Of a DNA stretch of 26,377 nucleotides, positions 1 through 9,135 are shown in pieces. Source of the stretch: Hallerella sp964501065 (GTDB lineage: Bacteria; Fibrobacterota; Fibrobacteria; Fibrobacterales; Fibrobacteraceae); contig CAZCRF010000033.1 in the NCBI GenBank assembly GCA_964501065.1, positions 1 to 26,377 of the forward strand, read 5' to 3'. Position 1 is the stretch's first letter. The number at the start of each line of letters is the position of its first letter. The notes under the pieces were generated by a model. The model did no database searches. It saw only the letters and a program-made list of their open reading frames with translations, and was not told where the DNA came from. Made by a program: the position numbers and the translations under genes.

Positions 1-17
1 CCCCCTACCTTTCCGCC

Positions 18-152
18 CGCTGCGTAAGCGAAGCAGGTCGTGCCAACGACAAAGCCGTCCGTTTGACGGACAAGAGCCTCCATGCCAATGGAAAAACAGT
101 TCACTTGGTGAACATAAGCCGCCCATGCCACGGGAAACCGCCCGTGCAGACG
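18..152. repeat. Tandem array of about six short hairpins, roughly 21-bp period
   Basis: Successive palindromes are centred about 20-23 bases apart. They are 18-30 (CGCT/AGCG), 37-50 (GTCGT, loop GCCA, ACGAC), 57-71 (GTCCGT, loop TTG, ACGGAC), 79-92 (TCCAT, loop GCCA, ATGGA), 99-113 (GTTCAC, loop TTG, GTGAAC), 122-134 (CCCAT, loop GCC, ACGGG, with one A-C mismatch) and a decayed unit at 143-152 (CGT, loop GCAG, ACG). Stem sequences are unrelated, while loops alternate GCCA and TTG and spacers resemble AAAGCC. The array lies in the 5' region of the lipoprotein gene and may extend upstream of the window. The pattern is seen directly; its function is unknown. Confidence 0.7.
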
Positions 153-201
153 ACAACGCCCCGTTTTATGTCGAATAGTTGGCTTTTGGCGGAAAAAAGT
201 T

Positions 202-209
202 TAAATTTC
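202..209 (+). promoter_or_regulatory. Candidate -10 element (TAAATTTC) of the lipoprotein gene
   Basis: TAAATTTC lies 38 bases upstream of the chosen ATG at 240. A TTGGCT at 179-184 sits 17 bases before it as a possible -35. The spacing matches that of several other genes in the window. There is no experimental support. Confidence 0.4.
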
Positions 210-239
210 CCAAGGATTATTTACAAGCGCGAGGCTCGT

Positions 240-1499
240 ATGAAGCAAAAATGGATGTTGAAAAAGTGCTTTTTTGGCTTGGCAAGTGCCGCCCTGTTCG
301 GCGGGATGATTGCCGCTTGCGGCAGTGGAGACATTTCCAACAGCACGACGGATGACGATATGCAGTTGCTGTTGATGAAAGGAGAAGATGGAAGCAGCGG
401 TTACGCGGGCGACATTGAAATGGCCGTCGAAGCTTGCAAACTGGACGCTTCCTGTGCGCAAAAAATGAACGGCGCTGTCTATGTGTCTTCTGCCGCCGAA
501 TCCTCTTCTTCCGTGGCGATTGTCGAACCGGGGTCTTCCGCCGTGGCCGTCAGTTCCGCTTCCGTCGTGACGAGCAGCGCGAGCATCAACTTGAGCAGCG
601 CAGCGGTATCTGTACTTTCGTCCAGCTCCGCCGGTCTGAATCTTTCGAGTTCGGCTGCTGTGGAGGACAACGGTACGGTGAACGGCACTTGCGCCCCCGT
701 CCCGGCGACGATTTCCAAAGGCGAATCGACCAAGTGGACGTTCACCCGGTTGACTCCGGCTGGCTTGTCGGGCATCACGGCTCAAAACAATGCGCTTTTC
801 GATTGGACGATGACGGGTTCCACGGAAGGCACTTTCAGCGCAACGGGTTCGAATGGCGGGACGACGGCGACTGCCACGTATGCCGCTTCCGGCTCCTACG
901 GGGCGACCCTTTCGGTCGACGGCAACACCATCCAATGTTCCGCTCTCCAGGTGAACGGAGCGGCGATTACGGGTTGCACTTGCACGGCGGACGCGGCAAC
1001 AGTCGATGTCGCTTCTGGTTCGGCAACGGCGACTTGGACGGTTTCCGGCTGCACCACCAACGCCAATATCACGGGCTATTCTTGGACGGACGCCACGGGA
1101 ACGGGGGAAACGGCGACAGCCGCCTTCACCACCAAGGGCCAGACGATTGCTCCGACCGTCGAAGTTTCCAACGACGACAACACGAAGGAAACCTTCACTT
1201 GTGCAAGCGTCAAGGCTGTCGATTCAAGTGCTCCGGAGTATGAAATCAATAGTACGGCAGTGACGATTCCAAGCGGTAGTTGTGGAACTGTGACCGAAGC
1301 TGGCAATCTTCGTTTGGACGGAACCTGGCAGGATGCAGATTGCTCGGTGACTGTGACAGTTGGAGGGACATCATATCCGAATACGCTTGAACATTGCAAT
1401 GAGTCTAATGTTTTGCAGACCTCTGTTAATGTTGGTGATCAAGTTTGCGTAGAGATTGATGGCGCTTCTCAAATTAAAGTGAAGACTACCAACTGGTAA
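240..1499 (+). CDS. Secreted lipoprotein with serine-rich linker and PKD-like modules
   Basis: The product is 419 aa. The N-terminus is a lipoprotein signal: basic residues, a hydrophobic stretch and an IAAC lipobox with the lipidated cysteine at residue 27, so it should be anchored in a membrane and face outward. An Asp/Ser-rich stretch follows. A long serine/alanine/valine linker (about residues 83-140) is typical of Fibrobacter surface proteins. Two similar beta-sandwich-looking modules come next (about 150-238 and 246-325), with paired cysteines (C151/C233, C246/C248, C271/C321) and Trp-Thr-rich strands resembling PKD/Ig-like folds. A distinct C-terminal piece (335-419) has further cysteines. 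I chose ATG 240 because the signal peptide begins there and GAGG lies just upstream; the open frame back to 63 runs through the hairpin array. No enzymatic motif is visible. A structural or adhesive role is inferred only. Confidence 0.8.
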   Translation: MKQKWMLKKCFFGLASAALFGGMIAACGSGDISNSTTDDDMQLLLMKGEDGSSGYAGDIEMAVEACKLDASCAQKMNGAVYVSSAAESSSSVAIVEPGSSAVAVSSASVVTSSASINLSSAAVSVLSSSSAGLNLSSSAAVEDNGTVNGTCAPVPATISKGESTKWTFTRLTPAGLSGITAQNNALFDWTMTGSTEGTFSATGSNGGTTATATYAASGSYGATLSVDGNTIQCSALQVNGAAITGCTCTADAATVDVASGSATATWTVSGCTTNANITGYSWTDATGTGETATAAFTTKGQTIAPTVEVSNDDNTKETFTCASVKAVDSSAPEYEINSTAVTIPSGSCGTVTEAGNLRLDGTWQDADCSVTVTVGGTSYPNTLEHCNESNVLQTSVNVGDQVCVEIDGASQIKVKTTNW

Positions 1500-1513
1500 C
1501 ATCATTCATTTTT

Positions 1514-1542
1514 AAGCCTCCCCACCGGGGAGGCTTTGATTT
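1514..1542 (+). terminator. Rho-independent-type terminator after the lipoprotein gene
   Basis: A perfect 10-bp stem AAGCCTCCCC / GGGGAGGCTT (1514-1523 / 1527-1536) has a 3-base loop, 15 bases after the stop codon. The T tract after it is short, but a T run also lies on the other side. Confidence 0.75.
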
Positions 1543-1562
1543 TGCCCCTGTTCCTGTAACGA

Positions 1563-1650
1563 CGTCATTCCGAGGCGCATCCGCTAACGCCAATGGCGTT
1601 AATCTAGGAGCTGTAAAGGGGATGCTTCGGGTTTTGCCCGCAGCATGACG
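1563..1650. repeat. 88-bp nested inverted repeat (REP/MITE-like intergenic element)
   Basis: Three nested arm pairs share one centre. The outer pair is CGTCAT (1563-1568) / ATGACG (1645-1650), the middle GCATCC (1577-1582) / GGATGC (1620-1625), and the inner TAACGCC (1585-1591) / GGCGTTA (1595-1601) with an AAT loop. The ATTCCGAGG and ATCTAGGAG words recall dispersed intergenic repeats of other bacteria. There is no coding content. Copy number cannot be judged from one window. Confidence 0.55.
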
Positions 1651-1675
1651 CCCGTTCGATTTACAGCCCACTAAG

Positions 1676-1712
1676 TTCTGATCACTCATCACTAACCACT
1701 CTCCACTAAAAA
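1676..1712. repeat. Degenerate low-complexity repeat (CACTCATCACTAAC type)
   Basis: The stretch is built of CACT/ACTAA words. Its complement reads TTAGTGATGAGTG, the same family of words as the TTAGGAGTTAGTGG stretch at the right end of the window (26259-26336). It abuts the promoter region of the Nudix gene. Confidence 0.45.
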
Positions 1713-1713
1713 C

Positions 1714-1721
1714 TATCTTTC
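1714..1721 (+). promoter_or_regulatory. Candidate -10 element (TATCTTTC), very close to the Nudix start
   Basis: TATCTTTC begins only 12 bases before the ATG at 1726, and no Shine-Dalgarno is visible. If it is used, transcription would start at or next to the ATG and give a leaderless mRNA. This is inference from spacing. Confidence 0.3.
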
Positions 1722-1725
1722 CCGC

Positions 1726-2118
1726 ATGAAGACGATAGAAGTGGTGGCCGCCATTATCCGGGACGGCGAAAGGTTTTTCGCGACGCAGCGCGGTTACGGG
1801 GAATTCAATGGCTTTTGGGAATTTCCCGGGGGAAAGGTGGAATCGGGAGAGTCCTTCGAACAGGCGCTTGTCCGCGAAATCGCTGAGGAGCTTTCCGTCG
1901 AGATTTCCGTGGAGAGCTTTTTCTGTACCGTGGAATGCGATTATCCCGGCTTCCATTTGAAAATGCTTTGCTACGTTTGCTCCGTCCGGGAAGGTGCCCC
2001 CGTCCTATCGGAGCATCTTTCGGCCAAATGGCTCACGAAAGCCTCGCTTCAAAGCGTCGAATGGCTTCCCGCCGATGCTGAAGTGGTGAAAAATCTTCTT
2101 TCCGCCGCCGAGATTTGA
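1726..2118 (+). CDS. mutT: MutT-like Nudix hydrolase (probable 8-oxo-dGTP diphosphatase)
   Basis: The product is 130 aa, the normal length for MutT. It contains the complete Nudix box G-x5-E-x7-R-E-U-x-E-E, running from GGKVESGE through REIAEEL (about residues 35-56), which binds the metal and hydrolyses nucleoside diphosphate-X bonds. The N-terminal strand (KTIEVVAAII) and the WEFPGGK segment ahead of the box are as in MutT, which removes 8-oxo-dGTP from the nucleotide pool. The last quarter (AKWLTK, VEWLPAD) matches the usual C-terminal strand and helix of MutT/CTP pyrophosphohydrolases. Nudix subfamilies are hard to separate by eye, so a different (d)NTP substrate is possible. No SD precedes the ATG. 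The DEAD-box gene follows 44 bases later with its own TAnnTTT element. Confidence 0.85.
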   Translation: MKTIEVVAAIIRDGERFFATQRGYGEFNGFWEFPGGKVESGESFEQALVREIAEELSVEISVESFFCTVECDYPGFHLKMLCYVCSVREGAPVLSEHLSAKWLTKASLQSVEWLPADAEVVKNLLSAAEI

Positions 2119-2147
2119 ACCTTTGCCAATCTTTCCCCAAATATTTC

Positions 2148-2155
2148 TACCTTTA
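2148..2155 (+). promoter_or_regulatory. Candidate -10 element (TACCTTTA), close to the DEAD-box start
   Basis: TACCTTTA starts 15 bases before the ATG at 2163, with no SD between them. It is a second candidate for a leaderless transcript. A TTTG lies at 2122-2125. Confidence 0.3.
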
Positions 2156-2162
2156 GCGCGCT

Positions 2163-3611
2163 ATGAGTGAAGAAATCTTGGAACAAAGCCCGGAATCCGC
2201 AGAAAGCCCGAGCGAAAAACCCGTCAATCCCTTTTTGAACCCCATTCATATCGTGGAACCGGACAACAAACTCCCGGACTACACGTTCAACGATTTGCCG
2301 GCAGACCTCAAGGCGACTTTGGAAAAGCACGGCTGGACGGATTTGATGCCCGTGCAGCGCAAGACGATTCCGTATATGCTTTCCGCCCGCGACATGCTGG
2401 TGCAGTCCAAGACGGGTTCGGGCAAGACGGGGGCGTTCGTCCTTCCATTGCTTCAGGTCATCGTCCGGGAGCACAAGTTCCCCCAGGCGTTGATTCTCGT
2501 CCCGACCCGTGAACTGGCGCAACAGGTCGAAGATGAAATCGAGAAGCTTTCCGAGGGGACGGGCATCAAGTCCGTGGCCATTTTCGGCGGAGTCGGTTAC
2601 GACGCCCAGCTCCGCGCCCTTCGCGAAGGGGTGCACATCATCGTCGCCACTCCGGGGAGGCTTCTGGATCACGCCCAGCGCGGACACGTGGACTTCCTTT
2701 CCGTCCGGGACTTGATCATGGACGAAGCGGACGAAATGCTCTCGATGGGATTCTACCCGGACATGCAGCGCATTCGCCGTTACTTGCCGAAAGACATCGC
2801 CTGCACGATGTTCAGCGCGACCATCCCGCAGACGGTGAAGAGCCTCGCCCGGGAGTTCCAGCGCAAGAATGCCGGCTTCCTGTCGCTCAGCTACGACAAG
2901 GTCATCGCGAACAATTTGGAACACCGCTACTACATGTGCGACGTGATGGACAAGGACAAGATGGTCATCAAGGTCCTCGAATGGGAAAATCCGGACAGTT
3001 GCATGATTTTCTGCAACATGAAACGCGATGTGAGCTATCTCGAACAGGTGCTTTCCAACTACGGATTCCGGGTCGGGGCCCTTTCCGGGGACATTTCCCA
3101 AAAGCTCCGCGACGAGACTTTGGACGCCTTCCGCAAAAAGAGGTTGAACATCCTCATCTGCACGGACGTCGCCGCCCGCGGAATCGACGTCACCCACGTG
3201 ACGCACGTCATCGTTTACGACCACCCCGACGACCATGAAGTCTACGTGCATCGCAGCGGAAGGACCGCCCGTGCCGGGCGCAGCGGCGTCGCCATTTCGC
3301 TCATCACTCCCGTCGAAGAAATTGAACTTCAAAAGACGGCGGTCGATTTCGGCATCCAGTTCATCAAAATGCCGGCGATTGCCGAAGAGGATTTGGCAAA
3401 CCGGATCCGCCAACGGACAGCCGCAGAACTCGACCGGGAAAAACGCGTTTTGGGGCAAATGAAAAAAGAACGCCTTCGCCGGTTCCTGCCGCTAGTCGAC
3501 GAGCTTGCGTCGAACCCCGAAGACAAAGAAGTCCTCGCTTACCTCCTCGATCGTTTTTATTGGAAGGAGTACGACAAGAAGGAAGAGAAGCGCGGGCAAG
3601 GAAAGGCATAA
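2163..3611 (+). CDS. DEAD-box ATP-dependent RNA helicase
   Basis: The product is 482 aa and all helicase core motifs are present in order: Q motif (GWTDLMPVQ, about 57-65), Walker A SKTGSGKT (82-89), PTREL (114-118), TPGR (163-166), DEAD (187-190), SAT (218-220), motif IV IFCNMK (282-287), RGIDV (339-343) and HRSGRTARAG (363-372). It should use ATP to unwind short RNA duplexes in the cytoplasm, for example in ribosome assembly, cold adaptation or RNA decay. A ~40-aa acidic, proline-containing N-terminus precedes the core. The C-terminal ~85 residues after the core are charged and lysine/arginine-rich, without a DbpA-type or CsdA-type RNA-binding domain that I can recognise, so I give no paralogue symbol. 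The stop overlaps the map start by one base (TAATG), which implies translational coupling. Confidence 0.93.
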   Translation: MSEEILEQSPESAESPSEKPVNPFLNPIHIVEPDNKLPDYTFNDLPADLKATLEKHGWTDLMPVQRKTIPYMLSARDMLVQSKTGSGKTGAFVLPLLQVIVREHKFPQALILVPTRELAQQVEDEIEKLSEGTGIKSVAIFGGVGYDAQLRALREGVHIIVATPGRLLDHAQRGHVDFLSVRDLIMDEADEMLSMGFYPDMQRIRRYLPKDIACTMFSATIPQTVKSLAREFQRKNAGFLSLSYDKVIANNLEHRYYMCDVMDKDKMVIKVLEWENPDSCMIFCNMKRDVSYLEQVLSNYGFRVGALSGDISQKLRDETLDAFRKKRLNILICTDVAARGIDVTHVTHVIVYDHPDDHEVYVHRSGRTARAGRSGVAISLITPVEEIELQKTAVDFGIQFIKMPAIAEEDLANRIRQRTAAELDREKRVLGQMKKERLRRFLPLVDELASNPEDKEVLAYLLDRFYWKEYDKKEEKRGQGKA

Positions 3612-4378
3612 TGTCTAGAATATCCGTCAAAACCAAGAGGGAAATTGAACTCATCCGCTCCGCCGGGGCACTTGCCGCGGAGACTTTGGTCCGCGCCGGG
3701 GAACTTTGCAAACCCGGAGTCAGCACTCTTGAAATTGACGAGTTCATCGGGAACTTCATCGAAAAGCACGGGGGCAAGTCCGCCGATTTCCATTACGGGG
3801 AGCCCCCTTATCCGCGATACTCCTGTATCAGCCCGAACGATGTCGTGTGCCACGGCATCCCGGACGAGAAAACCATCCTAAAAAACGGCGACATATTGAA
3901 TATCGACATCACGGTGACTTTGAACGGCTACAACGGGGACTGCTCCTCCATGTTCACAGTCGGAAAGGTCAGCGACTTGGCGAAGGAACTGATTGACGTC
4001 ACCTACCAATGCTTGGAAGAAGGCATCCGCGCGGCGTCCATGCCCAAGGCCCGGTTCTCGGACATCGGCTGCGCGATTCAGCCCGTCGCCGATGAACACG
4101 GATTCAGCGTCGTCAAAGAGTATTGCGGGCACGGCATCGGCCGGAAAATGCACGAGGAACCGAACGTTCTCCACTACGCCGACAGTGAACGCACCCCGAT
4201 GATTGAAGTCGGCAACGTTTTCACGATTGAACCGATGATTAACGCGGGCCGCCCCGAAATCAAGCTACTCAAGGACGAGTGGACGGTCGTGACGCGTGAC
4301 GGTTCCCTTTCGGCGCAATGGGAGCATACGATGGTGAAGACGCGGGACGGCATCGAAATTTTGACCCTTCCCCGCTGA
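3611..4378 (+). CDS. map: Type I methionine aminopeptidase
   Basis: The product is 255 aa and removes the initiator methionine from nascent proteins. The five metal ligands of the pita-bread fold are present: D99 (in NIDIT), D110, H174 (in GHGIG), E207 (in TIEP) and E238 (in QWEHT). The substrate-contacting H81 is in VCHGIPDE. There is no N-terminal zinc/SEC-C extension, and the length is that of the compact bacterial type Ia enzyme. I chose ATG 3611 because the family's conserved start (ISVKTKREIELIRSAG) follows directly and the ATG overlaps the helicase stop; the longer open frame from 3560 lies inside the helicase gene. It is probably co-transcribed with the helicase and the 111-aa gene after it. 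Confidence 0.95.
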   Translation: MSRISVKTKREIELIRSAGALAAETLVRAGELCKPGVSTLEIDEFIGNFIEKHGGKSADFHYGEPPYPRYSCISPNDVVCHGIPDEKTILKNGDILNIDITVTLNGYNGDCSSMFTVGKVSDLAKELIDVTYQCLEEGIRAASMPKARFSDIGCAIQPVADEHGFSVVKEYCGHGIGRKMHEEPNVLHYADSERTPMIEVGNVFTIEPMINAGRPEIKLLKDEWTVVTRDGSLSAQWEHTMVKTRDGIEILTLPR

Positions 4379-4379
4379 T

Positions 4380-4715
4380 ATGCTCGACTTCGCACGGAAC
4401 GCTTTGGTCAAGAAGGTTCTCCAGGAAAACGCCACCGTCAAACGGTTCGGGACGGTGCACGCCTTGTCCGTCGACACTGCCGAACGCACTCTGTCCCTGG
4501 ACTTCGGACTGGTGGGGGAACCTTCGCCTGTACATTTTTCAGCAAGATACGAACTTTTGCCCACCGAGGGCGGTGCGGAAGTGCGCCTGTTTGAAATCCA
4601 CTGCGGAAAGCCTTGGATTGAGGAAGTCCTGAAGATTGTCTCGGAGTCGCGCGGAGGGGAGGTCCGCATTCCTTTGGGAGGCCTCGCGGCCAAGGTTCTC
4701 GCGGCTTTCTTTTGA
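4380..4715 (+). CDS. Uncharacterised 111-aa protein between map and EF-G
   Basis: I do not recognise this family. The ATG comes one base after the map stop, and codon use matches its neighbours, so it is probably translated as part of the helicase-map operon. The sequence starts with an amphipathic helix (FARNALVKKVLQEN) and continues with strand-like segments (FGTVHALSVD, TLSLDFGLVGEP, VHFSARYELL, AEVRLFEIHC). It ends in a helix and a hydrophobic tail. There is no signal peptide, membrane segment or metal motif, which suggests a small cytosolic alpha/beta protein. Its position next to map and EF-G hints at translation, but that is only context. Confidence 0.65.
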   Translation: MLDFARNALVKKVLQENATVKRFGTVHALSVDTAERTLSLDFGLVGEPSPVHFSARYELLPTEGGAEVRLFEIHCGKPWIEEVLKIVSESRGGEVRIPLGGLAAKVLAAFF

Positions 4716-4754
4716 CGAAAACGCCCTTTTTCGGTTTCCCTTTGGGTGAAAACC

Positions 4755-4783
4755 TTGAGAGATGCGCGAAATTTTCTATCTTG
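4755..4783 (+). promoter_or_regulatory. Candidate promoter of the EF-G gene
   Basis: TTGAGA (4755-4760), a 16-base spacer and TATCTTG (4777-4783) resemble a sigma-70-type promoter. The -10 starts 43 bases before the ATG at 4820 and 31 bases before the alternative ATG at 4808. Confidence 0.45.
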
Positions 4784-4819
4784 CACCCCAGTTTTATCAA
4801 ACTTTTCATGGAAAAACAA

Positions 4820-6928
<2,109 letters not shown>

Positions 6929-6946
6929 TCCGTTTCTTTCAAAAAG

Positions 6947-6982
6947 AAAGGCGGAACTCTTCTCGGAGTCCGCCTTTTTTGT
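6947..6982 (+). terminator. Rho-independent terminator after EF-G
   Basis: The stem AAAGGCGGA(a)CTC / GAGTCCGCCTTT has one bulged base and a short loop (6947-6977) and is followed by a run of T's to 6980. It lies 18 bases after the stop. Confidence 0.9.
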
Positions 6983-7180
6983 GGAATGCAAAAATGAAAA
7001 TGGGAGCGCGCTCCGGATGCCTTACCCTGCGGTTTGCTCCAGCATCCCTTCGCTAAACCAAGGCAACCGGGGCGCGTCCCTTTCTACAAGATAATGCAGA
7101 GCGCTCTCCAAGGCAAGGATTTTCTATTTCTCCGATAGACCAACTTGGAACATTCGGAATTGGTCCGAGATGTGCGGACA
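6983..7180. other. Non-coding interval with a 12-bp perfect palindrome
   Basis: I see no gene between the EF-G terminator and the tRNA terminator. The only structure is the perfect palindrome GGAGCGCGCTCC (7003-7014) and a GGATGC...GCATCC inverted pair just after it. There is no clear promoter. Confidence 0.5.
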
Positions 7181-7209
7181 AAGAAAAAGCCCTTCCGAAG
7201 AAGGGCTTT
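7181..7209 (-). terminator. Terminator of the tRNA-Arg gene
   Basis: Read on the minus strand, AAAGCCCTTC and GAAGGGCTTT form a perfect 10-bp stem around a TTCG tetraloop, followed by a T-rich tail. It begins 2 bases after the tRNA 3' end. Confidence 0.9.
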
Positions 7210-7211
7210 CG

Positions 7212-7285
<74 letters not shown>

Positions 7286-7329
7286 TTGTTTTGCCAAATA
7301 TAGTTTAATTTCGGAGATGGACGTTTTAT

Positions 7330-7337
7330 TATATTTG
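7330..7337 (+). promoter_or_regulatory. Candidate -10 element (TATATTTG) of the TPR operon
   Basis: TATATTTG lies 41 bases upstream of the GTG at 7371. This matches the TAnnTTTG form and the spacing seen for other genes here. It also supports the GTG start over the upstream ATG at 7317, which lies before the element. Confidence 0.45.
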
Positions 7338-7370
7338 AAGAAAGGGTTTCTTTTTCAAAAGGGGAATGCC

Positions 7371-8477
7371 GTGAAGTTCTTTTTCCATCTCCTCCTTCTC
7401 GCCGTTGCCGTTTCATCCGCCCAGACGTTCTGGTATCCGAATTCTCAGAATATTTTCAAAGACCCGAAGTTGCAGGAATTTGTGGATTTGATGTCAAAAG
7501 GCGAAGAACTGCACAATCATGGGCTTTACAAGGAATCGATTGAAACGTATCACCAGGCGGAAGAGTCTTTCCCTCGCCAAGATGAATTGGCGGATTTGAT
7601 GGAATCGACGCTTGATTACGAAATAGCCTTGAGTTTTTTTGCCGACGGGCAAAACGACAGCGCGCTTTTTCACGCCCAAAAGTCAATCGGCATTAGGCCT
7701 AGCGCAGAGGGATACTCCATCGCCGCGCAGATTTTTGAAAAGTGGAATCGGCTGGATTCGGCTCTGGCCTATTACGACAAAGGGATTTCCCTTTTCCCGA
7801 ACGGGGCGACTCTCTATTACAACAAGCTAATCGCCTTGGAAAATTTCCATTTGCCGAGGGAAGCTTATGCGGTGGGAATGGAAGGCGTCCGGCACGTGAA
7901 ACACCACCCTAAGCTTTATCTAGAAACGTCGCGCCTCGCTATTGGAAATCAGGAATGGATTGAATTCTTCGCAGACGGCGTATATGCGCTGGCGACAGGA
8001 AAGATGACTCCGAAAGGACGGAGCTTCTTGAAAGAAATCGGCAAATCCGTATCACGAGACCTTTTCTATCCGGTCTCTGAAGACAAAATCTACACTCCGC
8101 ACGTGCACGAACTGTGGTTCTCGCTGATTTCCGTTCGTTTTTCAAAAAGGAACGTCTCTAAAGATTCCAACGATCGCTTCAACCGGTTGTTGAAAGGCGG
8201 CAACAAGGAAGAGTTGGGCGCGTATGTATGGGAAAATTTTATTCGCTGGGGAACGGCTGCATTGGAAGAGTCTGTCCTTTCGCCATACAACTTTGCGCTC
8301 AAGCCGCTGTTCAAAGAACTTGTCGAAAAGAATCAAGCGGAGAACTTTTTGAAACTTGTCTTCCGCTCGATGGATCCGTCGGCCTACCAAACTTGGAAAT
8401 TTTACCACAAGGCAGAATTCAAAGCCCTCGGCAAAACGCTAAAAGCGTACATCGAGTCTGGAGACGATTTGTCGTGA
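7371..8477 (+). CDS. Secreted TPR-repeat protein
   Basis: The product is 368 aa from GTG 7371. The start is chosen on a GGGG SD six bases upstream, on the promoter element at 7330, and because the protein then begins with a clean signal peptide (KFFFHLLLLAVAVSSAQ, cut near AQ-T). The open frame extends to ATG 7317. The mature part has helical TPR-like units: GEELHNHGLYKESIETYHQAE, then YEIALSFFADGQNDSALFHAQKSI, then EKWNRLDSALAYYDKGISLFP. A less regular helical C-terminal half follows (about 220-368). It is probably a periplasmic or outer-membrane-associated scaffold. It overlaps the next gene by four bases (GTGA) and is the first gene of a three-gene operon. No catalytic motif is visible. 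Confidence 0.8.
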   Translation: MKFFFHLLLLAVAVSSAQTFWYPNSQNIFKDPKLQEFVDLMSKGEELHNHGLYKESIETYHQAEESFPRQDELADLMESTLDYEIALSFFADGQNDSALFHAQKSIGIRPSAEGYSIAAQIFEKWNRLDSALAYYDKGISLFPNGATLYYNKLIALENFHLPREAYAVGMEGVRHVKHHPKLYLETSRLAIGNQEWIEFFADGVYALATGKMTPKGRSFLKEIGKSVSRDLFYPVSEDKIYTPHVHELWFSLISVRFSKRNVSKDSNDRFNRLLKGGNKEELGAYVWENFIRWGTAALEESVLSPYNFALKPLFKELVEKNQAENFLKLVFRSMDPSAYQTWKFYHKAEFKALGKTLKAYIESGDDLS

Positions 8478-9135
8478 TAGTCGTTTTTGGGGCTTTGTGT
8501 GTCGCAACTGCATTGTGCGCCCAAGAGAGCCGCTTGGAAATGGTGGTTCATCCTTATACGATGCAGGATTCCATTTTGATGGAATTGATGCCCCTTGTAG
8601 ACGGCGAAACTGGGAAAGTGTTGGAACTCGACCTTTTGAGAATCACGGGAGGGAAAAATCTCGAAGGGAAAGAGCTTTCTTTCCCGTTGGTTTATGGAAG
8701 CGTGAAAGACACGAAAATGCTTTTGACCGATTTGGGCGGTGCTGCCGATTTTTACAATTGGAACGAGAGGACGACGGAGGCGATATCCAGCTGGAATCCG
8801 GAGCTTTTGTCCGATTTACTTCACCCGGTGATTCTACAATTCTTCATCTGGATGGGAACTTTATTTGGAGAGCGTCTTTGGACGTTCCAAGCGATATTAT
8901 GCAGTTGATAGCGAAAGGATTTAAAGTGATTGGGCATGGTTCGAATTCAATGAATGTGGAAGGCGAATGGGCGGGGACGATTTTTGCGCCGAATGGGAGT
9001 GTTGTACTTTGTCAAACGGTCAAGACTGCGTATGGGCGTTTTTTGGCTGACTATATTTCCGTTCATCAATCTGCAAAGATTCACAGTGTTGCATTTTGCC
9101 CATTGAAAAAATTAACAACCCTTGCACAAAAATGA
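8474..9135 (+). pseudogene. Secreted choice-of-anchor/adhesin-like protein, frameshifted
   Basis: Translation starts at GTG 8474 (GTGA overlap with the TPR stop) with a short signal peptide (IVVFGALCVATALCAQ). It runs in one frame through VSYGSV-like beta segments to ADFYNWNE near 8770. The sensible continuation (DDGGDIQLESGAFVRF, then GDSTILHLDGNFIW) is in the next frame and ends at 9135; the first frame dies at 8908. The pattern fits loss of one base between about 8761 and 8780. The C-terminal part (EGEWAGTIFAPNGSVVL, YGRFLADYISVHQSAKI) resembles the end of choice-of-anchor A-type surface proteins. There is no slippery heptamer. This could be real inactivation or a sequencing error. The second-frame stop overlaps the next start by ATGA, so operon spacing is intact. 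Confidence 0.7.

Noticed and set aside
18..152. CRISPR array or integron attC series
   Set aside because: Units are ~21 bp, stems are not repeated in sequence, and no cas or integrase gene or attC core sites are present.
63..239. 59-residue N-terminal extension of the lipoprotein
   Set aside because: It would translate the hairpin array and bury the lipoprotein signal peptide; the start at 240 explains the data.
7003..7014. Operator at the GGAGCGCGCTCC palindrome
   Set aside because: It is 200 bases downstream of the tRNA transcript and not adjacent to any promoter I can see; one 12-bp palindrome is not enough.
8755..8785. Programmed -1 ribosomal frameshift
   Set aside because: There is no X-XXY-YYZ slippery heptamer and no obvious downstream structure; an indel is simpler.
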